Origin: CAYMEV01 sp964389675 [NCBI: uncultured Candidatus Sumerlaeota bacterium]
Lineage (GTDB): Bacteria > CAYMEV01
Direction: 5' to 3'
DNA length: 64,000 bases
Assembly: GCA_964389675.1 (NCBI GenBank)
Contig: CAYMEV010000004.1
Coordinates: 1 to 64,000, forward strand
Of this stretch, positions 25,560 to 35,262 are shown one piece after another. The notes beneath the pieces are model-generated. The model was not told where the DNA came from. It worked only from the letters and a program-made list of their open reading frames with translations, and did not search any database. Position numbers and translations under genes: made by a program. How positions within the stretch are numbered: the first letter of the stretch is position 1; every line of letters starts with the position of its first letter.

Positions 25560-25989
25560 AGCCAGCGACATAGACAGCAGAAACTGCTTTTATATCAAAA
25601 TACCTACAGACAAAAAATTCATACCTGTTTTGCTGACTGTTACGGAAAATTATGCAGAACAGGCATTTTTTGATAAAAATGATATACATAACATAGTACT
25701 TAGCGTTGATGAGGCAGCTGCAAATATTATAAAGCATTCATACAAGAATAAGTCCGGCTTTATAACAGGCGAATTCACATTCCTGGAGAACACGCTGAGA
25801 ATCGCCTTAATACACCAGGGTTCTCCCTTTGACCTTTCAAAGTATTCAGAACCTGATATAAAAAAATACATAAAGGAAAGGAAAAAGGGCGGATTCGGGA
25901 TATACCTTATGAAAAACCTTATGGATAATATCCTCTATACATCCAAGAATGGAATACACAAAATAATCCTTGTTAAAGAGAAAAGATGA
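25546..25989 (+). CDS. Second RsbW-like ATPase with altered G1 box
   Basis: A 147-residue GHKL protein. The N box DEAAANIIKHSY (about 55-66) and G2 region GGFGIYLMKNLMD (about 114-126) are good. The G1 box reads IHQGSPFD, with His where the adenine-contacting Asp of the DxGxPFD pattern normally stands. ATP binding may therefore be weakened, and this copy may act as a binding partner rather than a kinase. It overlaps the STAS gene by 14 bp and the phosphatase gene by 4 bp (ATGA). Two different RsbW-like proteins around one STAS protein and one phosphatase suggest a switch with two outputs or a kinase/anti-kinase pair. This is inference. Confidence 0.87.
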   Translation: MHSNKASDIDSRNCFYIKIPTDKKFIPVLLTVTENYAEQAFFDKNDIHNIVLSVDEAAANIIKHSYKNKSGFITGEFTFLENTLRIALIHQGSPFDLSKYSEPDIKKYIKERKKGGFGIYLMKNLMDNILYTSKNGIHKIILVKEKR

Positions 25990-27701
25990 TCGATTTTATA
26001 AATATCCCAAAAAAGGATCAGGAGCAGTTAATCTTTGATCTTTTTTCAATAATAGATTTTACTAAATCAATAAATGGCGGCAGCTATTTTAAGAACCTGC
26101 ACGTTATTGTCCTCAATATAATGGGTGAATTTGCAGCAACAAAGGGTTTTATCGCCGTCAAAGAAAAAGACTCCTTTAAAACCATGTCACATAAGGGCAG
26201 GATCGACACTGAAAGCGTTGACAGGTTTATAAATGAAAAAAGGTATGAAAGCGAGATAACAGCATTAATAGATGACAGATTAAATGATATAGGGATCAGG
26301 CTTCTTATACCCGTTAAAAGAGAAGATACTATTGCTTATATCGGGCTTGCAGGGGATCTCGTTCTTGATATCTACGAAAGGAAAAAGGACTTTTATCTGA
26401 AGGCTTTCATTAATATAGCTTCTCTTGTCATTGACAATGAGCTTCTCTACAAAGAGCAGACAGACCTGAACAAACTGCTTGAGCAAAAGATCTATCAGCT
26501 TAAAACAATCTTCGATATATCAGCTGAACTCAATATGCAGCTTGAAGAGTCACAGATACTGGATATTACGCTTCATACGATATTGGGGCACTTTCTTATA
26601 AGCAAGGCAATTATTTATACATATATAGATGAGAACAATGCCGATATTATAGTAAAAGGAATAAAGCACAAAAACGAAATTATCCCATCATTCTACAGCA
26701 AGCCATATATTGATTATCTGAGAAAGAATGACTTTATAAACCTGGATGAAACCGATAATGACTTTATGCTGCCTATCAGGGAGCATAAGCTGTATTATCT
26801 TTTCCCCCTGAGGTACAAGGACAGGCTGATCGGTGCAGTACTCCTTGGAAAAAAGATGGGCCTTTACAGCCTGAACCAGCAGGATGTAGAATTTTTGAAG
26901 ACCCTGCTGACACAGGCTCTGGTTGAACTGCTTAATATAAGGCTATTCAAAGAGTATACAGAAAAAATGGTAATGGAAAGAGAGATATCCATTGCCAAGG
27001 GAATACAGGAGAGGCTGCTTCCAAAATCCACGCCGGAAATTCCGGGATACTCTGTAGATACCATGATAATGCAGTGTAATGAGCTCGGGGGTGACTTCTA
27101 CAATATATACAGGATGGATGATAATAAATATGTTTTCCTTGTAGGAGACGTATCAGGAAAAGGAATTCCGGCAGCGCTGATTATGTCCAATATTCAGGCA
27201 CTGGTTCAGGCTATTTTCTCTGAAAGGATTGACCTGAACATCGGTATGCAGAAAATAAACAGGCTCCTTTTTGAAAGCACTGAACAGAACAGGTATGCTA
27301 CACTGATTTTCATGATTCTTGACCTGGAGAACAATACAATCCATTATACCAATGCAGGCCACAATCAGCCGTTTCTCTGCAAATCCAACGGCAATATCCT
27401 GTATCTTGACAAAGGAGGCATACCTATTGGTATCTTTCCAAAAGCAGTCTATGAAACTGAGATACTTAATTTTGAAACAGGTGATATTGTGGTATTATAT
27501 TCAGATGGCATAACAGAAGCACAAAATCCAAATGATGCTGAATTCGGCCAGTATAATTTGGAAAAGACAATCAAGGAAAGCATTGACCTGAGCCCCGAAG
27601 AGATCAAGACAAATCTCATTTCTGCCCTGGATAATTTTAAGATGGGACATAAGCAGAACGATGATATTACACTTTGCATTATAAAAAGGACAGATTCATA
27701 A
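25986..27701 (+). CDS. RsbU-type PP2C serine phosphatase with two GAF-like sensor domains
   Basis: Residues about 20-150 and 175-315 look like two GAF-type sensory domains, linked by a helix (about 150-180). A signalling helix at 315-345 leads to a SpoIIE/RsbU-type PP2C phosphatase (about 345-567). Metal-binding motifs are intact: GGDFY, GDVSGKG, YSDGITEA and NDDITL. It should dephosphorylate the STAS antagonist in response to a small ligand or redox signal. There is no membrane segment, so the signal is cytoplasmic. It overlaps the second RsbW-like gene by ATGA. Its stop is directly followed by the start of rfbF (27702), so signalling and sugar-nucleotide genes are probably co-transcribed. 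Confidence 0.93.
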   Translation: MIDFINIPKKDQEQLIFDLFSIIDFTKSINGGSYFKNLHVIVLNIMGEFAATKGFIAVKEKDSFKTMSHKGRIDTESVDRFINEKRYESEITALIDDRLNDIGIRLLIPVKREDTIAYIGLAGDLVLDIYERKKDFYLKAFINIASLVIDNELLYKEQTDLNKLLEQKIYQLKTIFDISAELNMQLEESQILDITLHTILGHFLISKAIIYTYIDENNADIIVKGIKHKNEIIPSFYSKPYIDYLRKNDFINLDETDNDFMLPIREHKLYYLFPLRYKDRLIGAVLLGKKMGLYSLNQQDVEFLKTLLTQALVELLNIRLFKEYTEKMVMEREISIAKGIQERLLPKSTPEIPGYSVDTMIMQCNELGGDFYNIYRMDDNKYVFLVGDVSGKGIPAALIMSNIQALVQAIFSERIDLNIGMQKINRLLFESTEQNRYATLIFMILDLENNTIHYTNAGHNQPFLCKSNGNILYLDKGGIPIGIFPKAVYETEILNFETGDIVVLYSDGITEAQNPNDAEFGQYNLEKTIKESIDLSPEEIKTNLISALDNFKMGHKQNDDITLCIIKRTDS

Positions 27702-28499
27702 ATGGAAAGAAAAAACACTAAGGTTGTAATCCTGTGCGGAGGCCTTGGCGCAAGAATGAAAGAAGAGACTGAATTCAGGCCCAAACCTCTGGTAAATGTT
27801 GGAAATAAGCCAATATTGTGGCATATTATGAAGCTTTTTTCATTCTACGGCTACCGTGATTTCATTCTATGCCTGGGCTACAAAGGGGATCTCATAAAGG
27901 AATATTTCCTGAAATTCAGGGCCTTAAACAATGATTTTACCATCAATCTGAGTGACAGGTCAAATATTACCTTCTATGATGAAGAAAAGGATTATGACTG
28001 GAATATCACTCTAGCAAGCACTGGAATTGAAACTCCGACAGGGGGACGTATAAAGCTGGCAGAGAAGCATATCTCAACTGAAACATTTTTTGTTACATAT
28101 GGAGATGGACTATCTGACCTTAACCTGCAAAAACTGCTGAAAACCCATGAAGAATCCGGTAAAATCGCTACAATGACAGGAGTCCATCCCATATCAAGAT
28201 ATGGAGTAATTGACCACAGGAATGGCCTGATAAAATCCTTTCAGGAAAAACCCCTTCTGGATGGCTATATCAATGGAGGATTCTTTTTATTCAACAAAGG
28301 GGTATTTAATTATCTTGAGAAAGAATCAGTATTGGAGACAGATACTGTTGCAAAACTGATAAAAGACGACCAGATAGCTTTTTTTAAGCATGATGGCTTC
28401 TGGCGGTCCATCGATACATTCAAAGATGCCCAGACCCTCAATAACATGTATCGCAACAGGGTAAGGCCATGGATGATCTGGAAACAGCGGGGTATTTGA
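27702..28499 (+). CDS. rfbF: Glucose-1-phosphate cytidylyltransferase
   Basis: RfbF (DdhA) makes CDP-glucose, the entry to CDP-linked 3,6-dideoxyhexoses. The nucleotidyltransferase signature is CGGLGARMKEETEFRPKP (12-29). The family-specific segments GNKPILWHIMK, DFILCLGYKGDLIKEYF, TPTGGRIK, TYGDGLSD and GFWRSIDT are all present, setting it apart from RmlA or GalU. The 265-residue length is normal. Its ATG at 27702 follows the phosphatase stop with no gap, so it depends on upstream transcription or translation. It is followed one base later by the dehydratase gene. Confidence 0.96.
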   Translation: MERKNTKVVILCGGLGARMKEETEFRPKPLVNVGNKPILWHIMKLFSFYGYRDFILCLGYKGDLIKEYFLKFRALNNDFTINLSDRSNITFYDEEKDYDWNITLASTGIETPTGGRIKLAEKHISTETFFVTYGDGLSDLNLQKLLKTHEESGKIATMTGVHPISRYGVIDHRNGLIKSFQEKPLLDGYINGGFFLFNKGVFNYLEKESVLETDTVAKLIKDDQIAFFKHDGFWRSIDTFKDAQTLNNMYRNRVRPWMIWKQRGI

Positions 28500-28500
28500 A

Positions 28501-29478
28501 ATGAAAAAAATACTTATACTGGGAATATCCGGGCTGCTGGGATCACAGACAGCTATTGACCTTATAAAGAAAGGTTATACTGTCATAGGGGTAAATAAGG
28601 ACAGGAAACCGTTTTCAAGGCTGGTCACAGAAAACTATTCAAAAATGATAACCATGCTGAATATTGACCTGCTGTGCCTGGATGACCTGAAGAGGGCTAT
28701 CAGTGAATATGAGCCTGATTTTATCATTCATCTTGCAGCACAGCCAATAGTAGTAAAAGCACTGTCAAATCCTCATTATACACTGGAAATCAATATAAGG
28801 TCCGTATATAACCTGCTTGAGGCAGTGAGGGCTATTAATCCTGAAATTCCTCTTATTATTGCATCTACTGACAAAGTATATGGCGAAGGCAAGCCCCCTT
28901 TTACCGAAATATCACCTCTGAATGCAGTATACCCTTACGATGTCTCGAAATTATGCGCGGACAGGATTGCCTGCTCCTACCGGAAAAGCTTCAGTCTCAA
29001 GGTCTTTATAATAAGGCCTGCAAATATTTATGGCCCCGGGGATATCCACAGGTCCAGGCTTATACCGGATACAATAATGAACCTGATAGAGGATAAAAAC
29101 CCTGTATTAAGAAGCAATGGCCAGTTTATCCGGGATTTCATATTTGTTGAAGACATATCAAGAGCAATATGCATACTTATGGAAGCAGTATTGAAGAACG
29201 ATAAAAAACCGTCACCGGTATATAATATAGGATCAGGCAGGCCTAATAAAATCATGGATATAGTTGAAAAGCTCATAAAAATATCAGGCAAGCCACTTAA
29301 GCCCGTGATTTTAGACTATGACCTGAAAGAGATCAGAGAACAGTGGCTTGATATAAGAAAGGTACGCGATGAACTTGGATTTTACCCGAAAATTGATATT
29401 GACACCGGCCTCCAGATTACATATAAGTGGTATTTAGATGCTTCAGAAAATAATAAAGCGATATTCACCATTCCCTGA
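28501..29478 (+). CDS. rfbG: CDP-glucose 4,6-dehydratase-like protein
   Basis: RfbG (DdhB) converts CDP-glucose to CDP-4-keto-6-deoxyglucose. This extended SDR has LGISGLLGS (7-15), STDKVYGE, the catalytic YDVSK (about 144-148), NIYGPGDIHRSRLIPD and a closing REQWLDIRKVRDELGF that match RfbG. At 325 residues it is shorter than most RfbG proteins (about 355-360). Its position after rfbF supports the assignment strongly. The 3' end overlaps the next SDR gene by 41 bp. A GDP- or UDP-sugar substrate is possible but less likely from context. Confidence 0.88.
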   Translation: MKKILILGISGLLGSQTAIDLIKKGYTVIGVNKDRKPFSRLVTENYSKMITMLNIDLLCLDDLKRAISEYEPDFIIHLAAQPIVVKALSNPHYTLEINIRSVYNLLEAVRAINPEIPLIIASTDKVYGEGKPPFTEISPLNAVYPYDVSKLCADRIACSYRKSFSLKVFIIRPANIYGPGDIHRSRLIPDTIMNLIEDKNPVLRSNGQFIRDFIFVEDISRAICILMEAVLKNDKKPSPVYNIGSGRPNKIMDIVEKLIKISGKPLKPVILDYDLKEIREQWLDIRKVRDELGFYPKIDIDTGLQITYKWYLDASENNKAIFTIP

Positions 29479-30436
29479 GGACATATCCAGAAAAACCTTT
29501 TTAATTACCGGCGCGAACGGATTTATTGGAACGCATCTGATCAGCCTTCTTGTCAGGAACGGTGCAAATCTCATAGCAGTATCAAGAAGAGGCCTGCCCT
29601 ATGGAAGCATGTTCATGCTTTACGGGCTTAAAAAGACTGATATCCATAACCATCATATCTGTGATATATATGATAATAAAAGCATGACTGATATAATAAG
29701 CAGACATAAGCCCGATATTCTCATAAACCTTGCATATGGCGACACAGGCAAAAGGTCATGGAATGATGTTTTTCAGAACATCCCGGCTGAAATTGATAAA
29801 TACCCTGCATTCCTTAATTCTGTAAGCAAGGTGGGACGGCTGGTCCTTATCGGGACATGTGAAGAATATGGATTGAATACCCCTCCTTTCAAGGAATGCC
29901 AGAGGGAAGACCCTGTATCGGCCTATTCCCTCACAAAGACAATACAGTATTATATTTCGAGCTATTTTTCAAAAACCAATAAAAATGATTTTTTATATTT
30001 AAGGCCTTTTACAACATACGGGCCCCTGCAGAAAAGCAGTATGTTCGTATCCTCAGCCATAAGCTCCTTTATTGAAGGCAAAAACTTCAATATGTCTCAG
30101 GGAAAGCAGAAAAGGGAGTTTAATTTTATTACGGATATTGCCTATAATATTATCCTTGCAAGCCTGAAGCATGATCTGCCCGGTTCCACTATCAATATTG
30201 GGTCAGGCGTCTCATACAGGATAAGGGATGTGGCAGTTCTGATAAGGGATATGATTGATAAAAAACTTGATATTATATACAATGATTCAATCAGGAGAGA
30301 TATTGAGATTGATGACCTTGTATCTGACAATAAAATTATGAGAAACTGCCTTTCAGGTCCAGTTGTCAAATTAAAGGAAGGCCTGCGCATTACGGTAGAA
30401 TATCACAGGCGGGTAAAAGGCTATGAAAAGTTATAA
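29438..30436 (+). CDS. NAD-dependent epimerase/dehydratase family sugar-nucleotide enzyme
   Basis: An extended SDR of 332 residues with TGANGFIGTH (24-33), a Thr-containing IGTCEEYG where the catalytic Ser/Thr is expected, and YSLTK for the Tyr-Lys pair. In a CDP-dideoxyhexose cassette this slot is taken by the final 4-reductase (paratose or abequose synthase type), and the sequence fits that broad group without allowing a choice. No start codon lies closer to the conserved Rossmann motif than ATG 29438, so the unusually long 41-bp overlap with rfbG appears real. It overlaps rfbH by 14 bp. Confidence 0.82.
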   Translation: MLQKIIKRYSPFPEDISRKTFLITGANGFIGTHLISLLVRNGANLIAVSRRGLPYGSMFMLYGLKKTDIHNHHICDIYDNKSMTDIISRHKPDILINLAYGDTGKRSWNDVFQNIPAEIDKYPAFLNSVSKVGRLVLIGTCEEYGLNTPPFKECQREDPVSAYSLTKTIQYYISSYFSKTNKNDFLYLRPFTTYGPLQKSSMFVSSAISSFIEGKNFNMSQGKQKREFNFITDIAYNIILASLKHDLPGSTINIGSGVSYRIRDVAVLIRDMIDKKLDIIYNDSIRRDIEIDDLVSDNKIMRNCLSGPVVKLKEGLRITVEYHRRVKGYEKL

Positions 30437-31679
30437 TGAATTAAAAAAGCACCTGGCTTTTATTATCAGGACAAAACTGAAAAAAGAAAAGGAACTTGAT
30501 TCTAAAATACACTACGGCGGCAGATCATTCGATGAGACTGAGATTATTTCCGGTGTTGATGCCCTTCTTGATATGTGGCTTACTCACAGCAAAAACACTG
30601 ATGCCTTTGAAGAGGAATTCCGGCTTTTTTTTAACAGCCCATACTGTCTTTCATCAAACAGCGGAAGCTCTGCAAATCTTCTTATGATCAGCGCTTTAAG
30701 AAGCAGAAATTATTCCAGAAGAATTCCGGATAATTCAATTGTTGCTACTCCAGCTCTCACATTTCCGACAACTGTAAGCCCCCTGTATTATAATCAGGTT
30801 ACACCTCTTTACCTTGATATAGAGATCAATACCCTTAATATGGATTTAGACAGCCTCTGCAGAATGGCCAGGGAGTACCCTGTAAAGGCAATAATGCTGC
30901 CGCATATTATGGGAAATACGGCCAACATGGATGAACTTATCGATTTTTGCCTTGCAAATAAAATCCATCTGATAGAAGACTGCTGTGAAGCCATGGGTAC
31001 CAGGATACAGGGCAGATATGCAGGAACCATAGGGATTTCAGGAAGTTTCAGTTTGTATGCATCTCATCATATAACCTCAGGTGAAGGCGGCATGATAATT
31101 ACAGCTGATGAAGAACTGCATAATATTATGGTTTCTCTTCGGGACTGGGGGAGGATATATCCCATAACTGACGGCAGGCCCCTTTTAAGAAAACATGATA
31201 TCAGATATACCTATACTGAAGCAGGGTTTAATCTTAAGCAGAATGAAATATTTTCCGCTATCGGAAGGGTACAGCTCAGGAAACTGAACAGGTTCAATGA
31301 AAAGAGGAAAGAAAACTTTGATAAATTATTAGGGTTTATTAATAATTATCCGCAATTCTTTATCCCTCCAAAATCATACAAAGGATCAGAGCCGTCATGG
31401 TTCGGTTTCCCTCTAATACTTAAGGAAAATACAGGATTTGACATACAGCAGCTGAAAACATGCCTCGAAAACCATCTGATCGAGACAAAATCGCTTTTCA
31501 GCGGGAATATCACCCTTCAGCCGGCCTTTGGATCAAGAAGGTACCTGCAGGACAAACTTGACAATACTGATTACCTGATGGATAACAGTATATTTATCGG
31601 GGTATATCCCGGCATCGGCAACAGTGAAATAGATCATATGACATCTGTGATCAGGGATTTTCTGAAAAAATATGAATAG
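30423..31679 (+). CDS. rfbH: CDP-4-keto-6-deoxyglucose 3-dehydrase homologue lacking Fe-S cysteines
   Basis: A DegT/DnrJ/EryC1 fold-type I protein of 418 residues that tracks RfbH/DdhC (E1) along its whole length: NSGSSANLL, FPTTV, LIEDCCEA, LYASHHITSGEGG, LRDWGR, YTYTEAGFNLK, PSWFGFP and GNITLQP. His215 (first His of SHHIT) replaces the PLP-binding Lys, the hallmark of PMP-dependent 3-dehydrases. After LRDWGR, where E1 has a Cys-rich loop that binds a [2Fe-2S] cluster, this protein has a loop at 244-257 with no Cys at all. No E3 reductase gene is nearby. It may therefore work like the cluster-free, glutamate-dependent ColD. It overlaps neighbours by 14 and 8 bp. Confidence 0.9.
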   Translation: MKSYNELKKHLAFIIRTKLKKEKELDSKIHYGGRSFDETEIISGVDALLDMWLTHSKNTDAFEEEFRLFFNSPYCLSSNSGSSANLLMISALRSRNYSRRIPDNSIVATPALTFPTTVSPLYYNQVTPLYLDIEINTLNMDLDSLCRMAREYPVKAIMLPHIMGNTANMDELIDFCLANKIHLIEDCCEAMGTRIQGRYAGTIGISGSFSLYASHHITSGEGGMIITADEELHNIMVSLRDWGRIYPITDGRPLLRKHDIRYTYTEAGFNLKQNEIFSAIGRVQLRKLNRFNEKRKENFDKLLGFINNYPQFFIPPKSYKGSEPSWFGFPLILKENTGFDIQQLKTCLENHLIETKSLFSGNITLQPAFGSRRYLQDKLDNTDYLMDNSIFIGVYPGIGNSEIDHMTSVIRDFLKKYE

Positions 31680-33078
31680 GAAATTCAGATCGCTAATTAA
31701 GGTCTCCTTATTTTTAATCCTGCTGATCCTGCTGTCACATCTTTTCCTGATATTGATAAACAGATCGAGGAAGCCATCCAGAACATCAAGCCCTGAGACA
31801 ACTGATCTAGCAGATTATATATTCACCATGCCGGTGAACGTTTTATATATCAGGGACCTTGAAGGGTTTGTAGGTAAATGCAGTTCAAACTCTACAGCCA
31901 CGGCTTTATGGAACAGCTATCTCAAACAGCCCTATGAGAAGATCCGTAATGACCTTGCAAAAGATATCCCCTTAATTGGCCTTGATACAATAATCTATGG
32001 TATTCTGGGAAACGAGGCTCTTATATATTCAGATACAGGTGATAATATATTCTTACTGAGCAAAACAAAGCTTTTAAGCCAGATTGCGCTTAACTGTATT
32101 CTATATCTTCAGGCAAATAAAAAGGACCTGAGCATGTCTGAAGACTGCTATATACTACCCACCAGCCTCAAGGAATACCCGGAAATCTACATAAAGACCT
32201 TCGGGTCTGTGCTGTCCGTTTCCACGCAAAAAATTCCTGAGAACATGCACCCTGCACAAACAGGTCCATATATCAGTAATATGAATCCTGACATTATACT
32301 GAGCCTTAAAGATGCAGGTACTTTATTAAAGTATGTAAAAATAAGCAGAAGGTCTCCTGCCAGCACCATGCTTAGAATCCTTATTGACCGGAAAATTACG
32401 CTTCTTCTGTTAGGTTTTGAATCAGGTGACCTGTACTGCAGTCTTTTCTCAAGCAGCCTTTCAGATAATTCAGTTTCCATTGGAGAGAACCTTAAGCTTC
32501 TGCAAGGGAGGATTCTCGATAAGTATCCCTTCTTTTTGCATTTCAATACGCCTAAGAGCATAAGGATCGAGAATAATATGCTTTTTTATAATGAATCCAG
32601 AATTATGAATTTTAATACGGACAGCAGTCCGGTATATATATCTACCCCGATAAATCTTCTGGTAGCGGATTCAGATGACAGTACACAATGGCCGCTGATC
32701 CAGGCTGAATTCAGATCCCTTAGGGACTTCTCCAGGATAGAGCAAAGCATGAATAAAAAAAGACTGCCTTTCAGTTTGTTTTTCAAGCAGGACAAAGGTT
32801 TCAGCACAATTTCAACTAAGGCATATGGTGAAAATCCTTACCAGAAGCTTGGAAATGACGATTTTTACAAAAAAGACCATGAGAGACTATATTTTTATTT
32901 TGATTCCTGCAGGTTTTATAGGGCATCGGGCAGGATACTGATGCCTCTGGCATTCATCTATCCCGGAATCACTCCTTTTGCCAGAGGCCTTGAAAATATC
33001 TGCAGGGCAAACGGAAATATCATCTTAAACCTGTATTCTTCAAGATTTGAGACAGTCTTTACAATAACGGCAAAATAG
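31672..33078 (+). CDS. Unrecognised protein with one N-terminal membrane anchor
   Basis: I do not recognise this 468-residue protein. A single hydrophobic helix (about 10-31) after basic residues suggests an uncleaved anchor with the rest outside the cytoplasmic membrane. The body is mixed alpha/beta and rich in Ser, Leu and Ile, with no catalytic motif I can name. It resembles in general layout the DUF3352-like periplasmic proteins that bind no known ligand. Its start overlaps the rfbH stop by 8 bp, so it belongs to the deoxysugar operon and could take part in surface polysaccharide assembly. This is inference from position only. It is the last gene before the groESL regulatory region. Confidence 0.65.
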   Translation: MNRKFRSLIKVSLFLILLILLSHLFLILINRSRKPSRTSSPETTDLADYIFTMPVNVLYIRDLEGFVGKCSSNSTATALWNSYLKQPYEKIRNDLAKDIPLIGLDTIIYGILGNEALIYSDTGDNIFLLSKTKLLSQIALNCILYLQANKKDLSMSEDCYILPTSLKEYPEIYIKTFGSVLSVSTQKIPENMHPAQTGPYISNMNPDIILSLKDAGTLLKYVKISRRSPASTMLRILIDRKITLLLLGFESGDLYCSLFSSSLSDNSVSIGENLKLLQGRILDKYPFFLHFNTPKSIRIENNMLFYNESRIMNFNTDSSPVYISTPINLLVADSDDSTQWPLIQAEFRSLRDFSRIEQSMNKKRLPFSLFFKQDKGFSTISTKAYGENPYQKLGNDDFYKKDHERLYFYFDSCRFYRASGRILMPLAFIYPGITPFARGLENICRANGNIILNLYSSRFETVFTITAK

Positions 33079-33187
33079 AAAATAATATCTGTATAACAAT
33101 AAAATGCTAAATTCTTTTATTTTTTGCAATCCATATATATATTTCTCTATAAAGTGCTATATCTTATATTATATTACTATAACATGC

Positions 33188-33193
33188 TATAAT
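33188..33193 (+). promoter_or_regulatory. groES: Candidate -10 box of the groESL promoter
   Basis: A perfect TATAAT lies 32 bp upstream of the CIRCE operator, which places the transcript start near 33200 and CIRCE in the leader. No good -35 stands at 17 bp. An alternative pair, TTGCAA (33124-33129) with TATAAA (33148-33153) at 18 bp, lies further upstream. Confidence 0.45.
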
Positions 33194-33224
33194 TGGATTT
33201 GAATTTTTTTAATTTTATGATTTA

Positions 33225-33251
33225 TTAGCACTCAGCATTAATGAGTGCTAA
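33225..33251 (+). promoter_or_regulatory. CIRCE operator for HrcA
   Basis: The perfect inverted repeat TTAGCACTC (33225-33233), nine-base spacer, GAGTGCTAA (33243-33251) is the full consensus of the heat-shock repressor HrcA. It lies 26 bp before the groES start. HrcA itself is not encoded in the window but can be expected in the genome. Its folding depends on GroEL, giving feedback control. Confidence 0.97.
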
Positions 33252-33277
33252 TAAATTTAGAATAGGAGGTTACAAGA

Positions 33278-33559
33278 ATGATTAAACCTTTGTATGACAG
33301 AGTCTTATTAAAAAGGGTCGCAAAAGAAGAAGAGAAGAAGGGTTCGATAATTATCCCTGACACAGCAAAAGAAAAGCCCCAGGAAGGCATAGTTATCGCA
33401 GTTGGCGATGGCAAGCTTTCAGAAGACGGGAAAAGAATGCCTGTTACCGTCAAGGTCAATGACAAGGTTTTATTCGGGAAATACTCTGGCACTGATATCA
33501 AGTACGGTGATGAAGAGTATGTTATAATGAAAGAAGAAGAAATACTAGCTATTCTTTAA
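33278..33559 (+). CDS. groES: Co-chaperonin GroES
   Basis: GroES caps the GroEL ring during protein folding. The 93-residue sequence has [12 protein letters not shown] at the N terminus, a mobile loop (about 16-32, [19 protein letters not shown]), and the closing [36 protein letters not shown] lies eight bases before ATG 33278, a strong site that suits high expression. It is under CIRCE control and lies 17 bp upstream of groEL. Confidence 0.98.
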   Translation: MIKPLYDRVLLKRVAKEEEKKGSIIIPDTAKEKPQEGIVIAVGDGKLSEDGKRMPVTVKVNDKVLFGKYSGTDIKYGDEEYVIMKEEEILAIL

Positions 33560-33573
33560 TAAGGAGGTATTGA

Positions 33574-35211
<1,638 letters not shown>

Positions 35212-35226
35212 AATAATATACTGTCC

Positions 35227-35256
35227 GGGCAGGTCATACGGCCTGCCCTTTTTTAT
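35227..35256 (+). terminator. Intrinsic terminator of groESL
   Basis: GGGCAGG (35227-35233) pairs with CCTGCCC (35242-35248), extended inward by T-G and C-G pairs, and is followed by TTTTTTATTTTA. It lies 15 bp after the groEL stop and only about 7 bp before the next start codon, so readthrough or a hidden promoter must feed the following gene. Confidence 0.92.
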
Positions 35257-35262
35257 TTTATA

